Assembly (NCBI GenBank): GCA_028292305.1
Contig: JAQGMQ010000121.1
Location: 1 to 12,840, forward strand
Direction: 5' to 3'
DNA length: 12,840 bases
Source: Rhodoferax sp.
GTDB taxonomy: Bacteria; Pseudomonadota; Gammaproteobacteria; Burkholderiales; Burkholderiaceae_C
Shown in pieces: positions 5,527-12,840 of the stretch (position 1 is the first letter of the stretch; every line of letters starts with the position of its first letter). Under the pieces are notes generated by a model, which was not told the DNA's origin, searched no databases, and saw only the letters and a program-made list of their open reading frames with translations. The position numbers and the translations under genes were made by a program.

Positions 5527-7185
5527 ATGAGCACACTCGCCCCTCCCAGCGCTGCGCAAGCACGCCCCCACCACTTCCCCGAGGTACCGCAGAGTTCGCG
5601 GCCGCAGCTCGACGCCAAGGCCGGCCCGGTCACACTGATCGTCTTCGTGGGCCTGCTGGCGGTGGGCCTGTTCTACACCGCCTGGAGCCTGGTGCAGGAC
5701 ATCACGGACGCCGGCACGCCGGTGACCACCTACGCGCCCTTCCTGCTGCTGGGCGTGGCCTTGCTGATCGCGCTGGGCTTCGAGTTCGTGAATGGCTTTC
5801 ACGACACGGCCAATGCCGTGGCCACGGTGATCTACACCCATTCGCTGCCGCCGAATTTCGCGGTGGTGTGGTCGGGCCTGTTCAACTTTCTCGGGGTGTT
5901 GTTCTCCAGCGGCGCGGTGGCCTTCGGCATCATCTCGCTGCTGCCGGTGGAGCTGATCCTGCAGGTGGGCTCGGGCGCGGGTTTCGCGATGGTGTTCGCG
6001 CTGCTGATCGCCGCCATCCTCTGGAACCTCGGCACCTGGTGGCTCGGCCTGCCGGCGTCTTCTTCACACACGCTGATCGGTTCGATCATCGGCGTGGGCG
6101 TGGCCAACGCGCTGATGCACGGCCGCGACGGCACCAGCGGCGTCGACTGGGCGCAGGCCACCAAGGTCGGTTATTCGCTGCTGCTGTCGCCGCTGGTGGG
6201 CTTCGGCTGCGCCGCCTTGCTGCTGCTGGCACTGCGCGCCTTCGTCAAGAACCGCGCGCTGTATGAAGAGCCGCGCGGCAACACACCGCCGCCGTGGTGG
6301 ATTCGCGGCCTGCTGATCCTGACCTGCACCGGCGTGTCGTTCGCGCATGGCTCCAACGACGGCCAGAAGGGCATGGGCCTGATCATGCTGATCCTGGTGG
6401 GCACGGTGCCCATGGCCTATGCCCTGAACCGCGCCATGCCGGCCGGGCAGGCCATGCGTTTCGTGGCCGTGGCCGAGTCGGCCCAGTCGGCACTGCGCCG
6501 CAGCGTGCCCGACACCTTGCCGGCAGCGGCCACCACGTCGGCTGTGCAGACCCGCGAGACCCTGTCGACCTATGTGCGCACCAAGGAATACGGCGCCACC
6601 GTGGTGCCCGCCGTGGCCGCCATGGCCGGCCGCATCGCCCAGCAGGTGAAGGAACACGGCTCGCTGGCCAGGCTGCCGGCCGATGCCGTGGCCAACGTGC
6701 GCAACGACATGTACCTGGCCTCGGAGGCGCTGCGCCTGATCGACAAGAGCGGCGCCGTGCCGATGGATGCCGACGCCAAAGGCCGTGTGGACGCGTTCCG
6801 CAAGGAGATCGACGACGCCACCAAATTCATCCCGCTGTGGGTCAAGGTGGCGGTGGCCATCGCACTCGGCCTGGGCACCATGATCGGCTGGAAACGCATC
6901 GTCATCACCGTCGGGGAAAAGATCGGCAAGACCCATCTCACCTACGCCCAAGGCGCCTCGGCCGAGCTGGTGGCCATGGTGACCATCGGCGCCGCCGACA
7001 TGTACGGCCTGCCGGTGTCGACCACGCACGTGTTGTCGTCCGGCGTGGCCGGCACCATGGCGGCCAACCGCTCGGGTCTGCAGATGTCCACGCTGCGCAA
7101 CCTGGCACTGGCCTGGGTGCTGACGATGCCGGTGGCGATCGTGCTGTCGGGCTCGTTGTACTGGCTGTTCACCCACGTGTTCTGA
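5527..7185 (+). CDS. PiT-family inorganic phosphate transporter
   Basis: A 552-residue inner-membrane protein of the PiT (low-affinity, cation-coupled phosphate) family. Hydrophobic segments lie near 34-60, 70-88, 112-148, 152-173, 178-195, 216-238 and 260-299. A soluble insert follows (about 305-434), then membrane segments at about 435-460, 478-512 and 524-548. The duplicated PiT signature is present: GFEFVNGFHDTANAVAT (84-100) and FAHGSNDGQKGMG (272-284). The paired motifs ASSSHTLIGSIIGVG (177-191) and VSTTHVLSSGVAG (497-509) reflect the inverted-repeat fold. The start is the ATG at 5527, since the open frame upstream is basic and cysteine-rich with no membrane character. There is no clear SD. 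PiT carriers move phosphate (often as a metal-phosphate) into the cell. The divergent phytase-like lipoprotein could release that phosphate, but this pairing is an inference. No accessory PhoU-like gene is adjacent. Confidence 0.92.
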   Translation: MSTLAPPSAAQARPHHFPEVPQSSRPQLDAKAGPVTLIVFVGLLAVGLFYTAWSLVQDITDAGTPVTTYAPFLLLGVALLIALGFEFVNGFHDTANAVATVIYTHSLPPNFAVVWSGLFNFLGVLFSSGAVAFGIISLLPVELILQVGSGAGFAMVFALLIAAILWNLGTWWLGLPASSSHTLIGSIIGVGVANALMHGRDGTSGVDWAQATKVGYSLLLSPLVGFGCAALLLLALRAFVKNRALYEEPRGNTPPPWWIRGLLILTCTGVSFAHGSNDGQKGMGLIMLILVGTVPMAYALNRAMPAGQAMRFVAVAESAQSALRRSVPDTLPAAATTSAVQTRETLSTYVRTKEYGATVVPAVAAMAGRIAQQVKEHGSLARLPADAVANVRNDMYLASEALRLIDKSGAVPMDADAKGRVDAFRKEIDDATKFIPLWVKVAVAIALGLGTMIGWKRIVITVGEKIGKTHLTYAQGASAELVAMVTIGAADMYGLPVSTTHVLSSGVAGTMAANRSGLQMSTLRNLALAWVLTMPVAIVLSGSLYWLFTHVF

Positions 7186-7194
7186 GCACGTGGC

Positions 7195-7215
7195 GCGCGG
7201 GTTCGGCTGCCGCGC
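7195..7215. other. Weak hairpin between convergent pit and lrp genes
   Basis: GCGCGG (7195-7200) pairs exactly with CCGCGC (7210-7215) over a nine-base loop, ten bases after the transporter stop codon in the 49-base gap before the convergent regulator gene. The position suits a shared transcription end signal. The short stem, the absence of a T-run and the GC-rich background make it uncertain. Confidence 0.25.
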
Positions 7216-7234
7216 TCTGGGCGGGCCAGGCGCG

Positions 7235-7752
7235 CTAGGCGCTCGAGCCAGCCACCGGGACCGACCGCGCGGTCTTCACCGCATCCATCACCACATAGGT
7301 CGTGAAGCTGCGCACGTTGGCGTCGTTGAGCAACGTGGCCCGCGTGAAGGCCTCATAGTCGGCCATGTCGCGGGCCACCACCACCAGCATGAAGTCCAGC
7401 TGGCCGGTGACGTAGTAACACTGCTGCACCTGCGGCTGCTTCAGCATGCGCTTCTTGAACTGGCGATCTGCATGGCGCCGTCGTAGTCGACATCGACGCC
7501 GACGATGCAGGTGATCGGGTAGCCCAGCGCGGCCTGGTTCAGCGACGCCTCTTCGCGTTGGATCACACCCGTCTCCCGCAGGCGCTTCAAGCGCCGCTGC
7601 ACCGAGGCCGCCGACAGGCCCACCCGTTCGCCGATGACGTCGGCCACCAGGCGCGTGTCCTGCTGGAACAGGCCGAGGATCGCCAGATCGAAACGGTCCA
7701 GTTCGACCGGGGCGGCTGGAGCCTGCGGCGTTGCGGACTTCTTGGTGGGCAT
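7235..7752 (-). pseudogene. Lrp/AsnC family regulator, broken by a one-base frameshift
   Basis: Two overlapping minus-strand frames together make one typical Lrp/AsnC regulator of about 172 residues. The first part (ATG at 7752) carries the winged helix-turn-helix: LDRFDLAILGLFQQDTRLVA, then GLSAASVQRRLKRLRETGVI. It runs to GVDVDYDGAMQIAS and then falls into a stop at about 7445. The second part continues in another frame as FKKRMLKQPQVQQCYYVTG, then LDFMLVVVARDMADYEAF to the stop at 7235, which is the ligand-sensing RAM domain. One base is missing near 7460-7464, at the A-G between GCC and TTC; adding one base there restores a continuous protein. The start is supported by GAAGGA ten to eleven bases upstream. 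Everything else is intact, so the lesion is recent or a sequencing/assembly error. The gene is divergent from a dehydratase-like gene, whose amino-acid-responsive regulator it probably is or was. Confidence 0.85.
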
Positions 7753-7816
7753 TTCGCGGACTTCCTTCAGAAATGGGCTGGTATTCGCGGGCAAGCGACG
7801 GGGGTGCGGATCGAAA

Positions 7817-7845
7817 CTTGAGGCTCGAAAGACGACCGCCTCAAG
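7817..7845 (+). promoter_or_regulatory. Inverted repeat overlapping the SD of the dehydratase-like gene
   Basis: CTTGAGGC (7817-7824) and GCCTCAAG (7838-7845) are perfect 8-bp arms around a 13-base spacer in the 102-bp lrp-dehydratase gap. The right arm includes the first bases of the AAGGA SD (7843-7847) of the GTG-started gene at 7855. If transcribed, the folded RNA would hide the SD. As DNA it could be a site for the adjacent Lrp-type regulator. TCGAAA also occurs twice here (7811-7816, 7825-7830). Confidence 0.5.
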
Positions 7846-7854
7846 GAACCCCCA

Positions 7855-8907
7855 GTGCGCAGCTTAAGTGAATTTACCCCCGCCGATGACCAGCCCGCCA
7901 CGCCACCGCAGCCTGCGCTGCACGATGCGATGCCAGGGCACCGCCTGTCGCTCGAAAGAATACGGCGGGCTTCGCGGTCGATCAGCCCGGTTTTCCGCAA
8001 CACACCGCAGTTCGACTGCGAACCGCTGTCGAAAGCGCTCGGCTGCCAGCTCACCATCAAGGTGGAAACGCTCAACCCGATCCGCTGCTTCAAGGGTCGC
8101 GGTGCCGACTTCTTCCTGCAGCGGCTGCAGCTGAAGGGCGACGCCACGCCGCTGGTGTGCGCCAGCGCCGGCAACTTCGGCCAGGCACTGGCCTATGCCT
8201 GCCGTTCTCGCGGCGCCGCGCTGGACATCTTCGCGTCCGTCAACGTGAATCCGCTGAAGGCAGAACGCATGCAGGCGCTGGGCGCCACGCTGCATTTGGT
8301 CGGCGCCGACTTCGATGAAGCCAAGCAGGCGGCGCGTGCCTACTGCGTGGCCAACGGCGCGCGCATGGTGGAGGACGGGCTCGAGGTTGAGATCAGCGAA
8401 GGTGCGGGCAGCATCGCCGTCGAGTTGCTGGCCGCGGGGCAGTTCTACGACGCCGTGCTTGTGCCTTTGGGCAACGGCGCGCTGCTGAACGGCATGGCGC
8501 GCTGGATCAAGGCCACGTCGCCCGCGACCCGTGTGATCGGCGTCAGCGCCGTGGGGGCCGACGCCATGGAACGCAGCTGGCGCTCGGGCAGTCTGGTGTC
8601 GAACGCGCGCGTGGACACCATCGCCGACGGCGTGGCCGTGCGCGAGCCCATCGCCGAAGCCGTGGCCGACATGCGCGGGCTGGTCGACGACGTGATCCTG
8701 GTGGATGACGCGACCCTGGTCACCGCGATGCGCCTGGCCTACCAGCATGCCGGCATCCTGCTCGAGCCTTCCGGCGCGCTGGGCATCGGCGCAGTCCTCA
8801 CCCGTGGACATGGCTTCGATGGCCAGTCGATCGCGACAGTGCTGTGCGGCGCCAACGTGACCGACGACCACGTGCGCCAGCTGATCCTCGGCGACCCGCC
8901 CGCCTGA
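7855..8907 (+). CDS. Threonine/serine dehydratase-like PLP-dependent enzyme
   Basis: A 350-residue fold-type II PLP enzyme. Signatures in order are NPIRCFKGRGA (74-84) with the Schiff-base Lys80, substrate loop SAGNFGQ (104-110, commonly SAGNHAQ), phosphate-binding PLGNGALLNG (204-213), LEPSGALG (303-310) and CGANV (331-335, in place of SGGN). There is no C-terminal ACT domain, so it resembles catabolic dehydratases or related ammonia-lyases and racemases rather than full-length biosynthetic IlvA. The variant loops mean the substrate may not be threonine. The start is GTG at 7855, preceded by AAGGA (7843-7847) at seven bases' spacing. About 30 residues precede the usual fold and look disordered. 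The divergent Lrp/AsnC regulator and the following amino-acid binding protein on the same strand point to amino-acid catabolism. The SD-overlapping inverted repeat suggests translational or transcriptional control. Confidence 0.85.
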   Translation: MRSLSEFTPADDQPATPPQPALHDAMPGHRLSLERIRRASRSISPVFRNTPQFDCEPLSKALGCQLTIKVETLNPIRCFKGRGADFFLQRLQLKGDATPLVCASAGNFGQALAYACRSRGAALDIFASVNVNPLKAERMQALGATLHLVGADFDEAKQAARAYCVANGARMVEDGLEVEISEGAGSIAVELLAAGQFYDAVLVPLGNGALLNGMARWIKATSPATRVIGVSAVGADAMERSWRSGSLVSNARVDTIADGVAVREPIAEAVADMRGLVDDVILVDDATLVTAMRLAYQHAGILLEPSGALGIGAVLTRGHGFDGQSIATVLCGANVTDDHVRQLILGDPPA

Positions 8908-9017
8908 TCCGCAGCCCGCTCCCCCAGCACATCGCGCCCCGCTGCCGCCGAACCCCTGCGGCGCGCGGTCCGTCGCGTGCGCCACGTTCCCCAATTTTTC
9001 AACCCTGGAGTATCAGC

Positions 9018-10151
9018 ATGAACCCAACCCAACGACTGGCGCTGTGCGGCGCATTTCTACTGCCCATGGCGGCCGCCCAGGCCCAGGCCCCGGAGGCCCT
9101 GAAGCTGGCCTATGTCGGCCCGCTCTCCGGTGCGCAGGCGCACTTCGGCAAGGACTCCGAGAACGGCGTGAAGATGGCCATCGACGACCTGAACGCCAAG
9201 GGCGTGGTCATCGCCGGCAAGAAGGTCACGTTCGTGTTGGCGTCGGAAGACGACGGTGCCGACCCCAAGCAGGCCACCACCGTGGCGAACAAGCTGTGCG
9301 ACATGCATGTGGCCGGTGTCATCGGCCACCAGAACTCGGGCACGGCCATTCCGGCATCCAGAATCTACGAAGACTGCGGCCTGCCCCACCTGACGCCGTC
9401 GGCCACGAATCCGCAGCTCAACATGATGGGCCACAAGACCAGCTTTCGCATGCTGGCGAATGACAACGCGTTGGGTGGCGGCGTGGCCGAGTTCTCGGCG
9501 AAGACGCTGAGGCTGAAACGCGTGGCCGTGATCGACGACCGCACGGCCTACGGCCAGGGCATCGCCAGCGTGTTCAAGAAGCAGGCCCTGGCGGCCGGCA
9601 TCGACATCGTCGACGAGCAGTTCACCACTGACAAGAGCCTTGACTTCAGCTCGATCCTGACGACCATCAAATCCAAGAAACCCGACGGCATCTTCTTCGG
9701 CGGCATGGACCCACAGGCCGGCCCCATGCTGCGGCAGATGCAGCAACTCGGCCTGAACGACGTCAAGTTCATGGGCGGCGACGGCATCTGCACCGAGAAG
9801 CTGGTGGAGCTGTCCGACAGCGCCAAAACAGTCGACAACGTCATCTGCGCCGAGGGCGGCGCGTCGATCAGGAAGATGCCGAAGGGCGAAGCCTGGAAGA
9901 AGGAATACGACGCGAAATTCCCCGGCCAGTTCCAGTTGTTCTCCCCCTTCGCCTACGACGCCACCATGGTGCTGGTCGACGCCATGGTGCGGGCCGGCTC
10001 GGCGGACCCGAAGGTGTACGCGCCGTTTCTGTTCCAGACCAACTACCAGGGCGTATCGGCGCGGATCGCGTTTGAAAGCAACGGCGAGCTGCACAACCCG
10101 ACCATGACGCTGTTCAAGTTCGTGGGTGGGAAGAAGCTGGCGGTGGATTGA
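9018..10151 (+). CDS. Branched-chain amino acid ABC transporter substrate-binding protein (LivK-like)
   Basis: A 377-residue periplasmic binding protein of the type 1 (Leu/Ile/Val-binding) fold. It starts with a Sec signal peptide, with cleavage expected after AQAQA (residue 24) and the mature start PEALKLAYVGPLSG. Family features are GPLSG (34-38), the segment KDSENGVKMAIDDLNAKG with the usual amphipathic helix, VAGVIGHQNSGTAIPAS (ligand loop), TPSATNP and VAVIDDRTAYGQG between the two lobes. The ATG at 9018 has TGGAG (9006-9010) seven bases upstream. It follows the dehydratase-like gene by 110 bases on the same strand, perhaps in one unit; no permease or ATPase genes (livHMGF) are next to it, so it must use a transporter encoded elsewhere. 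Ligands in this family range from branched amino acids to aromatic compounds and amides; the true one is not readable. Confidence 0.92.
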   Translation: MNPTQRLALCGAFLLPMAAAQAQAPEALKLAYVGPLSGAQAHFGKDSENGVKMAIDDLNAKGVVIAGKKVTFVLASEDDGADPKQATTVANKLCDMHVAGVIGHQNSGTAIPASRIYEDCGLPHLTPSATNPQLNMMGHKTSFRMLANDNALGGGVAEFSAKTLRLKRVAVIDDRTAYGQGIASVFKKQALAAGIDIVDEQFTTDKSLDFSSILTTIKSKKPDGIFFGGMDPQAGPMLRQMQQLGLNDVKFMGGDGICTEKLVELSDSAKTVDNVICAEGGASIRKMPKGEAWKKEYDAKFPGQFQLFSPFAYDATMVLVDAMVRAGSADPKVYAPFLFQTNYQGVSARIAFESNGELHNPTMTLFKFVGGKKLAVD

Positions 10152-10152
10152 C

Positions 10153-10320
10153 GGGCGCGCCGGTACCGAAGCCGGCCTGTACCAGGCGGTGGGCTGGTCG
10201 CGCATCGTCCGCGGACCGGGCGCCATCCTGCAGGCGTACCGTGCCGATGCGTTCATCGAACTCGCAAGCCTGGTGGAAGGCGCACAGATGCTCAATCGGC
10301 TGGCCGCGGCCCTGGCTTGA
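10153..10320 (+). pseudogene. argE: Headless remnant of an acetylornithine deacetylase (ArgE) C-terminus
   Basis: The reading frame right after the binding-protein stop codon encodes about 55 residues (GRAGTEAGLYQAVGW, then GPGAILQAYRADAFIEL, ending LNRLAAALA). These match the end of ArgE / M20-family peptidases as I know them (GTEAGLFQ-AGIPT-V-CGPGSIEQAHKPDEYV). Homology begins abruptly at GTEAG, and the first 85 percent or so of the protein is missing. The C-terminal metal-ligand histidine of the QAH-P-EY motif is Tyr here (QAYRADAF). No start codon or SD serves it except an in-frame ATG inside the binding-protein gene (10126). The frame has no stops and keeps G/C-ending codons, so the loss is fairly recent or the fragment is tolerated read-through sequence. 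It is likely non-functional, left by a deletion or rearrangement next to the binding-protein gene. Confidence 0.72.
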
Positions 10321-10353
10321 ACCTCGCGGCGGCAGGATGCGCATTGAACTGCC

Positions 10354-12840
10354 TCAAGCCGCCACCACCGCCCCCACCACCGCCCCCACAGGCGCCACCA
10401 GCTCCCGCAGCAGCTTCTCCCGCCGCACCGCACTCGCCGCCACGTTCGCCTCCTTCACATGGCCGAAGCCGCGGATCTGCTCGGGCAGGCGGGCGATGGC
10501 GAGCGCCGTGTCCCGGATGCGCTCGAAGCCTTCCGCGTTCATGCGTTGCAGCAGCGCCTCGACGTCGGCGCGGTAGTCCACCACCAGTTGCCGCTCCATG
10601 CGCCGCTCGGCGGTGCGGCCGAACACATCCAGCGGCGTGCCGCGCAGGCGGCGCAGCGCGGCCAGCACGCGGAAGGCCGGCAACATCCACGCGCCGAATT
10701 TCTGCTTCACGGGTTGGCCCTGGGCGTCGCGCTTGCCGAAGATCGGCGGGGCCAGGTGGAAGCTGAGCTTTGCCTTGCCTTCGAAAGCCTCGGCCAGCCT
10801 GGCGTGGAAGCGGCCGTCGGTGTACAGGCGGGCGACTTCGTATTCGTCCTTGTAAGCCATCAGTTTGAACAGGTTCGAGGCCACCGCGCGCGCCAGCTCG
10901 CCCTTGCCGCCATGGCCTGATTCGGCCTGTTGAACCCGCGCCACGAAGTCCGCATAACGCGCGGCATAGGCAGCGTCCTGGTAGGCGGTGAGGAAGGCCA
11001 CGCGGTCGGCCACCTGCGCGGCGTCCGATGTGCGCTTGACGACGGTGACGGCCTGGGCCGGTGCCGCGGCGCGCGCCACGGCGGCCAGGTCGACGGCCGC
11101 CTGGCGGCCCCAGCGGAAAGCCGTCTGGTTGGCCTTCACGGCCACGCCGTTGATCTCGATGGCGCGCAGCAGCGCGGCGGCGCCGAGCGGCACCGTGCCC
11201 TTCTGGAACGCGAAGCCGAGCAGGAACAGGTTGGCGGCGATGGCATCGCCCATGAGCCGCGTGGCCAGCTTGGTGGCATCCAAGAAGTCGGCCTGCCGTG
11301 CCACCGATTCCTCGATCAGCGCGCGCACCTGGTCGGCGGGGAACTGCCAGTCGGCGTCCTGGGCGAAGTGGCCAGTGGGTTGTTCGTGGGTGTTGACCAG
11401 CGCATAGGTGCGGCCGGGCCGCATCTTCGAGATGGCGTCGGGCGCACCGGCCGTGAGCATGTCGCAGCCGAGGACCAGGTCGGCCTCGCCGGTGGGGATG
11501 CGCTGCGCCTTCAACTGCGCGTTGTCGGCGGCAATGCGCACATGCGATGTAACCGAGCCGTTCTTCTGCGACATGCCGGTCATGTCGAGCACGCTCACGC
11601 CCTTGCCTTCCAGGTGCGCGGCCATGCCGATCAGCGCGCCGATGGTGATCACGCCCGTGCCGCCGATGCCGGTGATGAGGATGTTGTGGATCTGGTCCAG
11701 CGGCAGGGCTGGAGGCTCGGGCAGGTCGATGCTGACGTCGGCCAGGGCCGCGACGGGCTTGGCCTTGCGCGGCTGCACACCGTCGACGCTGACGAAGCTC
11801 GGGCAGAACCCCTTGATGCAGGAATGGTCGGCGTTGCACGAGCTCTGGTCGACGCGGCGCTTCAGCCCGTAGTCGCTGGGTGCGGGCTGCAACGAGGTGC
11901 AGTTCGATTGCTCGCCGCAGTCGCCGCAGCCTTCACACACCAGTTCGTTGATGAACACGCGCTGGGCGATGGCGGGGAAATCGCCCTTCTTGCGGCGGCG
12001 GCGTTTTTCCGCGGCGCACACCTGGTCGTAGATCAGCACCGACACACCTTCGAACGTGCGCAGTTCGCGCTGCACCTCGTCCATGGCGTCGCGGTGGTGC
12101 AGCGTGAACTTCATGCCGGCGCCGTCGCCGGGCAGGCCGCTGCGGTCCTTCCAGCGGCCCGGGTCTTCAGCCACCAGGGCGATGCGCGTCACGCCTTCGG
12201 CAGCCACCTGTTGCGCGATGCGCGGCACGCTGATCGGGCCGTCGACGGGCTGGCCGCCGGTCATGGCCACGGCGTCGTTGTAGAGGATCTTGTAGGTGAT
12301 GTTCACGCCCGCGGCCACGGCGGCGCGGATCGCCATCGAGCCCGAGTGGTAGTAGGTGCCGTCGCCCAGGTTGGCAAACACGTGCGGGCGCTTGGAGAAC
12401 CAGGCCTGGCCCAGCCAGGGCGCGCCCTCACCGCCCATGTGGGTGGTGGTCTTGTTGTGTTCGGGGTAGATGGCCGTGGCCATGACGTGGCAGCCGATGC
12501 CGGCCAGCGCCAGGCTGCCCTCGGGCACCTTGGTCGAGGTGTTGTGCGGGCAGCCCGAGCAGTACCAGGCCGGCCGCGGCGGCGTGGCCACGGCTTTGCC
12601 GAGCACCACGTCCTTGGCGTCGAGGATGGCCAGGCGGGTGCGGATCATGTCGCTGGTGTGGAAGCGCGCAATGCGCCCGGCGATCACACGCGCGATCTGC
12701 GCCACCGAGAAATCGGCCGTGGCCGGCAGCAGCCAGCGGCCACGCGGGTGGGCCCATTCGCCCGCCTCGTCGAACTTGCCGATGACGCGCGGGCGCACGT
12801 CCTCGCGCCAGTTGTAGAGGTGCTCCTTCAGCTGGTATTC
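10354..12840 (-). CDS. Indolepyruvate ferredoxin oxidoreductase, fused IorA-IorB type (5' end outside the window)
   Basis: The visible 828 residues are the middle and C-terminal part of the long single-chain 2-oxoacid:ferredoxin oxidoreductase of proteobacteria (usually about 1,150-1,200 residues). The frame is open to the right edge, so the N-terminal third is missing. In fragment numbering: WYCSGCPHN (92-100); the thiamine-diphosphate segment GDGTYYHSG with downstream N-D (about 159-189); the ferredoxin-like cluster motif CEGCGDCGEQSNC (302-314, CX2CX2CX5C); Cys335, Cys341 and Cys346 in the SSCNADHSCIKGFC segment; the gamma-type catalytic domain ITGIGGTGVITIGA (389-402) with GMSQKNGSVTSHVR; then a long C-terminal domain typical of this fused form. 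It decarboxylates aryl- or branched-chain 2-oxo acids to acyl-CoA, passing electrons to ferredoxin, in aromatic amino-acid breakdown. It converges with the binding-protein gene and the ArgE remnant. The last residues APVGAVVGAVVAA come from a short tandem repeat. Confidence 0.93.
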   Translation of the reverse strand, partial: EYQLKEHLYNWREDVRPRVIGKFDEAGEWAHPRGRWLLPATADFSVAQIARVIAGRIARFHTSDMIRTRLAILDAKDVVLGKAVATPPRPAWYCSGCPHNTSTKVPEGSLALAGIGCHVMATAIYPEHNKTTTHMGGEGAPWLGQAWFSKRPHVFANLGDGTYYHSGSMAIRAAVAAGVNITYKILYNDAVAMTGGQPVDGPISVPRIAQQVAAEGVTRIALVAEDPGRWKDRSGLPGDGAGMKFTLHHRDAMDEVQRELRTFEGVSVLIYDQVCAAEKRRRRKKGDFPAIAQRVFINELVCEGCGDCGEQSNCTSLQPAPSDYGLKRRVDQSSCNADHSCIKGFCPSFVSVDGVQPRKAKPVAALADVSIDLPEPPALPLDQIHNILITGIGGTGVITIGALIGMAAHLEGKGVSVLDMTGMSQKNGSVTSHVRIAADNAQLKAQRIPTGEADLVLGCDMLTAGAPDAISKMRPGRTYALVNTHEQPTGHFAQDADWQFPADQVRALIEESVARQADFLDATKLATRLMGDAIAANLFLLGFAFQKGTVPLGAAALLRAIEINGVAVKANQTAFRWGRQAAVDLAAVARAAAPAQAVTVVKRTSDAAQVADRVAFLTAYQDAAYAARYADFVARVQQAESGHGGKGELARAVASNLFKLMAYKDEYEVARLYTDGRFHARLAEAFEGKAKLSFHLAPPIFGKRDAQGQPVKQKFGAWMLPAFRVLAALRRLRGTPLDVFGRTAERRMERQLVVDYRADVEALLQRMNAEGFERIRDTALAIARLPEQIRGFGHVKEANVAASAVRREKLLRELVAPVGAVVGAVVAA
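10362..10390. repeat. 12-bp tandem repeat at the 3' end of the oxidoreductase gene
   Basis: The unit CCACCACCGCCC is present as two full copies (10362-10373, 10374-10385) followed by a partial one. It encodes VGAVVGAVV just before the stop codon of the indolepyruvate oxidoreductase. A unit divisible by three keeps the frame, so copy number could vary by slippage with only tail-length effects. Confidence 0.6.

Noticed and set aside
6064..7176. A 370-codon minus-strand frame opposite the phosphate transporter
   Set aside because: The composition is His/Gly/Arg/Gln-rich and motif-free; the plus frame is a clear PiT transporter.
8944..8962. A GCCGC/GCGGC hairpin between the dehydratase-like and binding-protein genes as an attenuator
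   Set aside because: A five-base GC stem is expected often by chance at this base composition, and no T-run or leader peptide is seen.
7864..8994. A 376-codon minus-strand frame opposite the dehydratase-like gene
   Set aside because: It is a shadow frame with no family motif, overlapping a gene with an SD and complete PLP signatures.
10314..10360. GGCTTGA (10314-10320) and TCAAGCC (10354-10360) as a convergent terminator stem
   Set aside because: The arms are just the Ala-stop ends of two convergent reading frames with a 33-base loop and no T-run; coincidence is more likely.
9057..10433. A 458-codon minus-strand frame opposite the binding-protein gene
   Set aside because: A low-complexity start (Gly/Trp/Arg from the repeat region) and a His/Val/Gly-rich body show it to be a GC-bias shadow.

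Overview
The window is GC-rich, with strongly G/C-biased third codon positions, weak or absent Shine-Dalgarno (SD) sequences on several genes, and a gene content that suggests a betaproteobacterium of the Burkholderiales. The feel is Comamonadaceae (Variovorax/Acidovorax-like); this is inferred from protein style only. No tRNA, rRNA, CRISPR array, insertion sequence or phage gene was seen. The window is mostly ordinary chromosomal metabolism and stress response, with two broken genes.

Left part (1-1617): a NemR-type TetR regulator (915-1517, minus) and a DJ-1/PfpI glyoxalase/deglycase-like enzyme (119-808, minus). Both start codons are preceded by the same 15-bp inverted repeat (TAGACCAGTCGTCTA) in the same orientation. 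A textbook intrinsic terminator (865-889) separates the two genes. They therefore look like two transcription units of one small autoregulated electrophile-response regulon. The regulator keeps the cysteine and lysine that form the redox switch in E. coli NemR.

Middle part (1618-7185): a cysteine-synthase-family PLP enzyme lies divergent from the regulator, followed by a 92-residue protein of unknown function. A 302-bp non-coding stretch with a perfect 9-bp-arm palindrome comes next. Then a phytase-like (esterase-like) lipoprotein is divergent from a PiT-family phosphate transporter, a pairing that hints at phosphate scavenging. Two direct repeats spaced 11 bp apart sit between these two genes.

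Right part (7235-12840): amino-acid metabolism. An Lrp/AsnC regulator carries a one-base frameshift. It is divergent from a threonine-dehydratase-like PLP enzyme whose SD lies inside an 8-bp inverted repeat. A branched-chain-amino-acid-type periplasmic binding protein follows on the same strand. Immediately after its stop codon comes a short, open but headless remnant of an acetylornithine deacetylase (ArgE) C-terminus, lacking the expected metal-ligand histidine. Convergent to this, and running off the right edge, is a long fused indolepyruvate ferredoxin oxidoreductase that degrades aromatic or branched 2-oxo acids.

No wholly new biological system is evident. The best leads are the two-operator NemR/DJ-1 regulon, the SD-overlapping inverted repeat, the frameshifted Lrp gene and the ArgE remnant.
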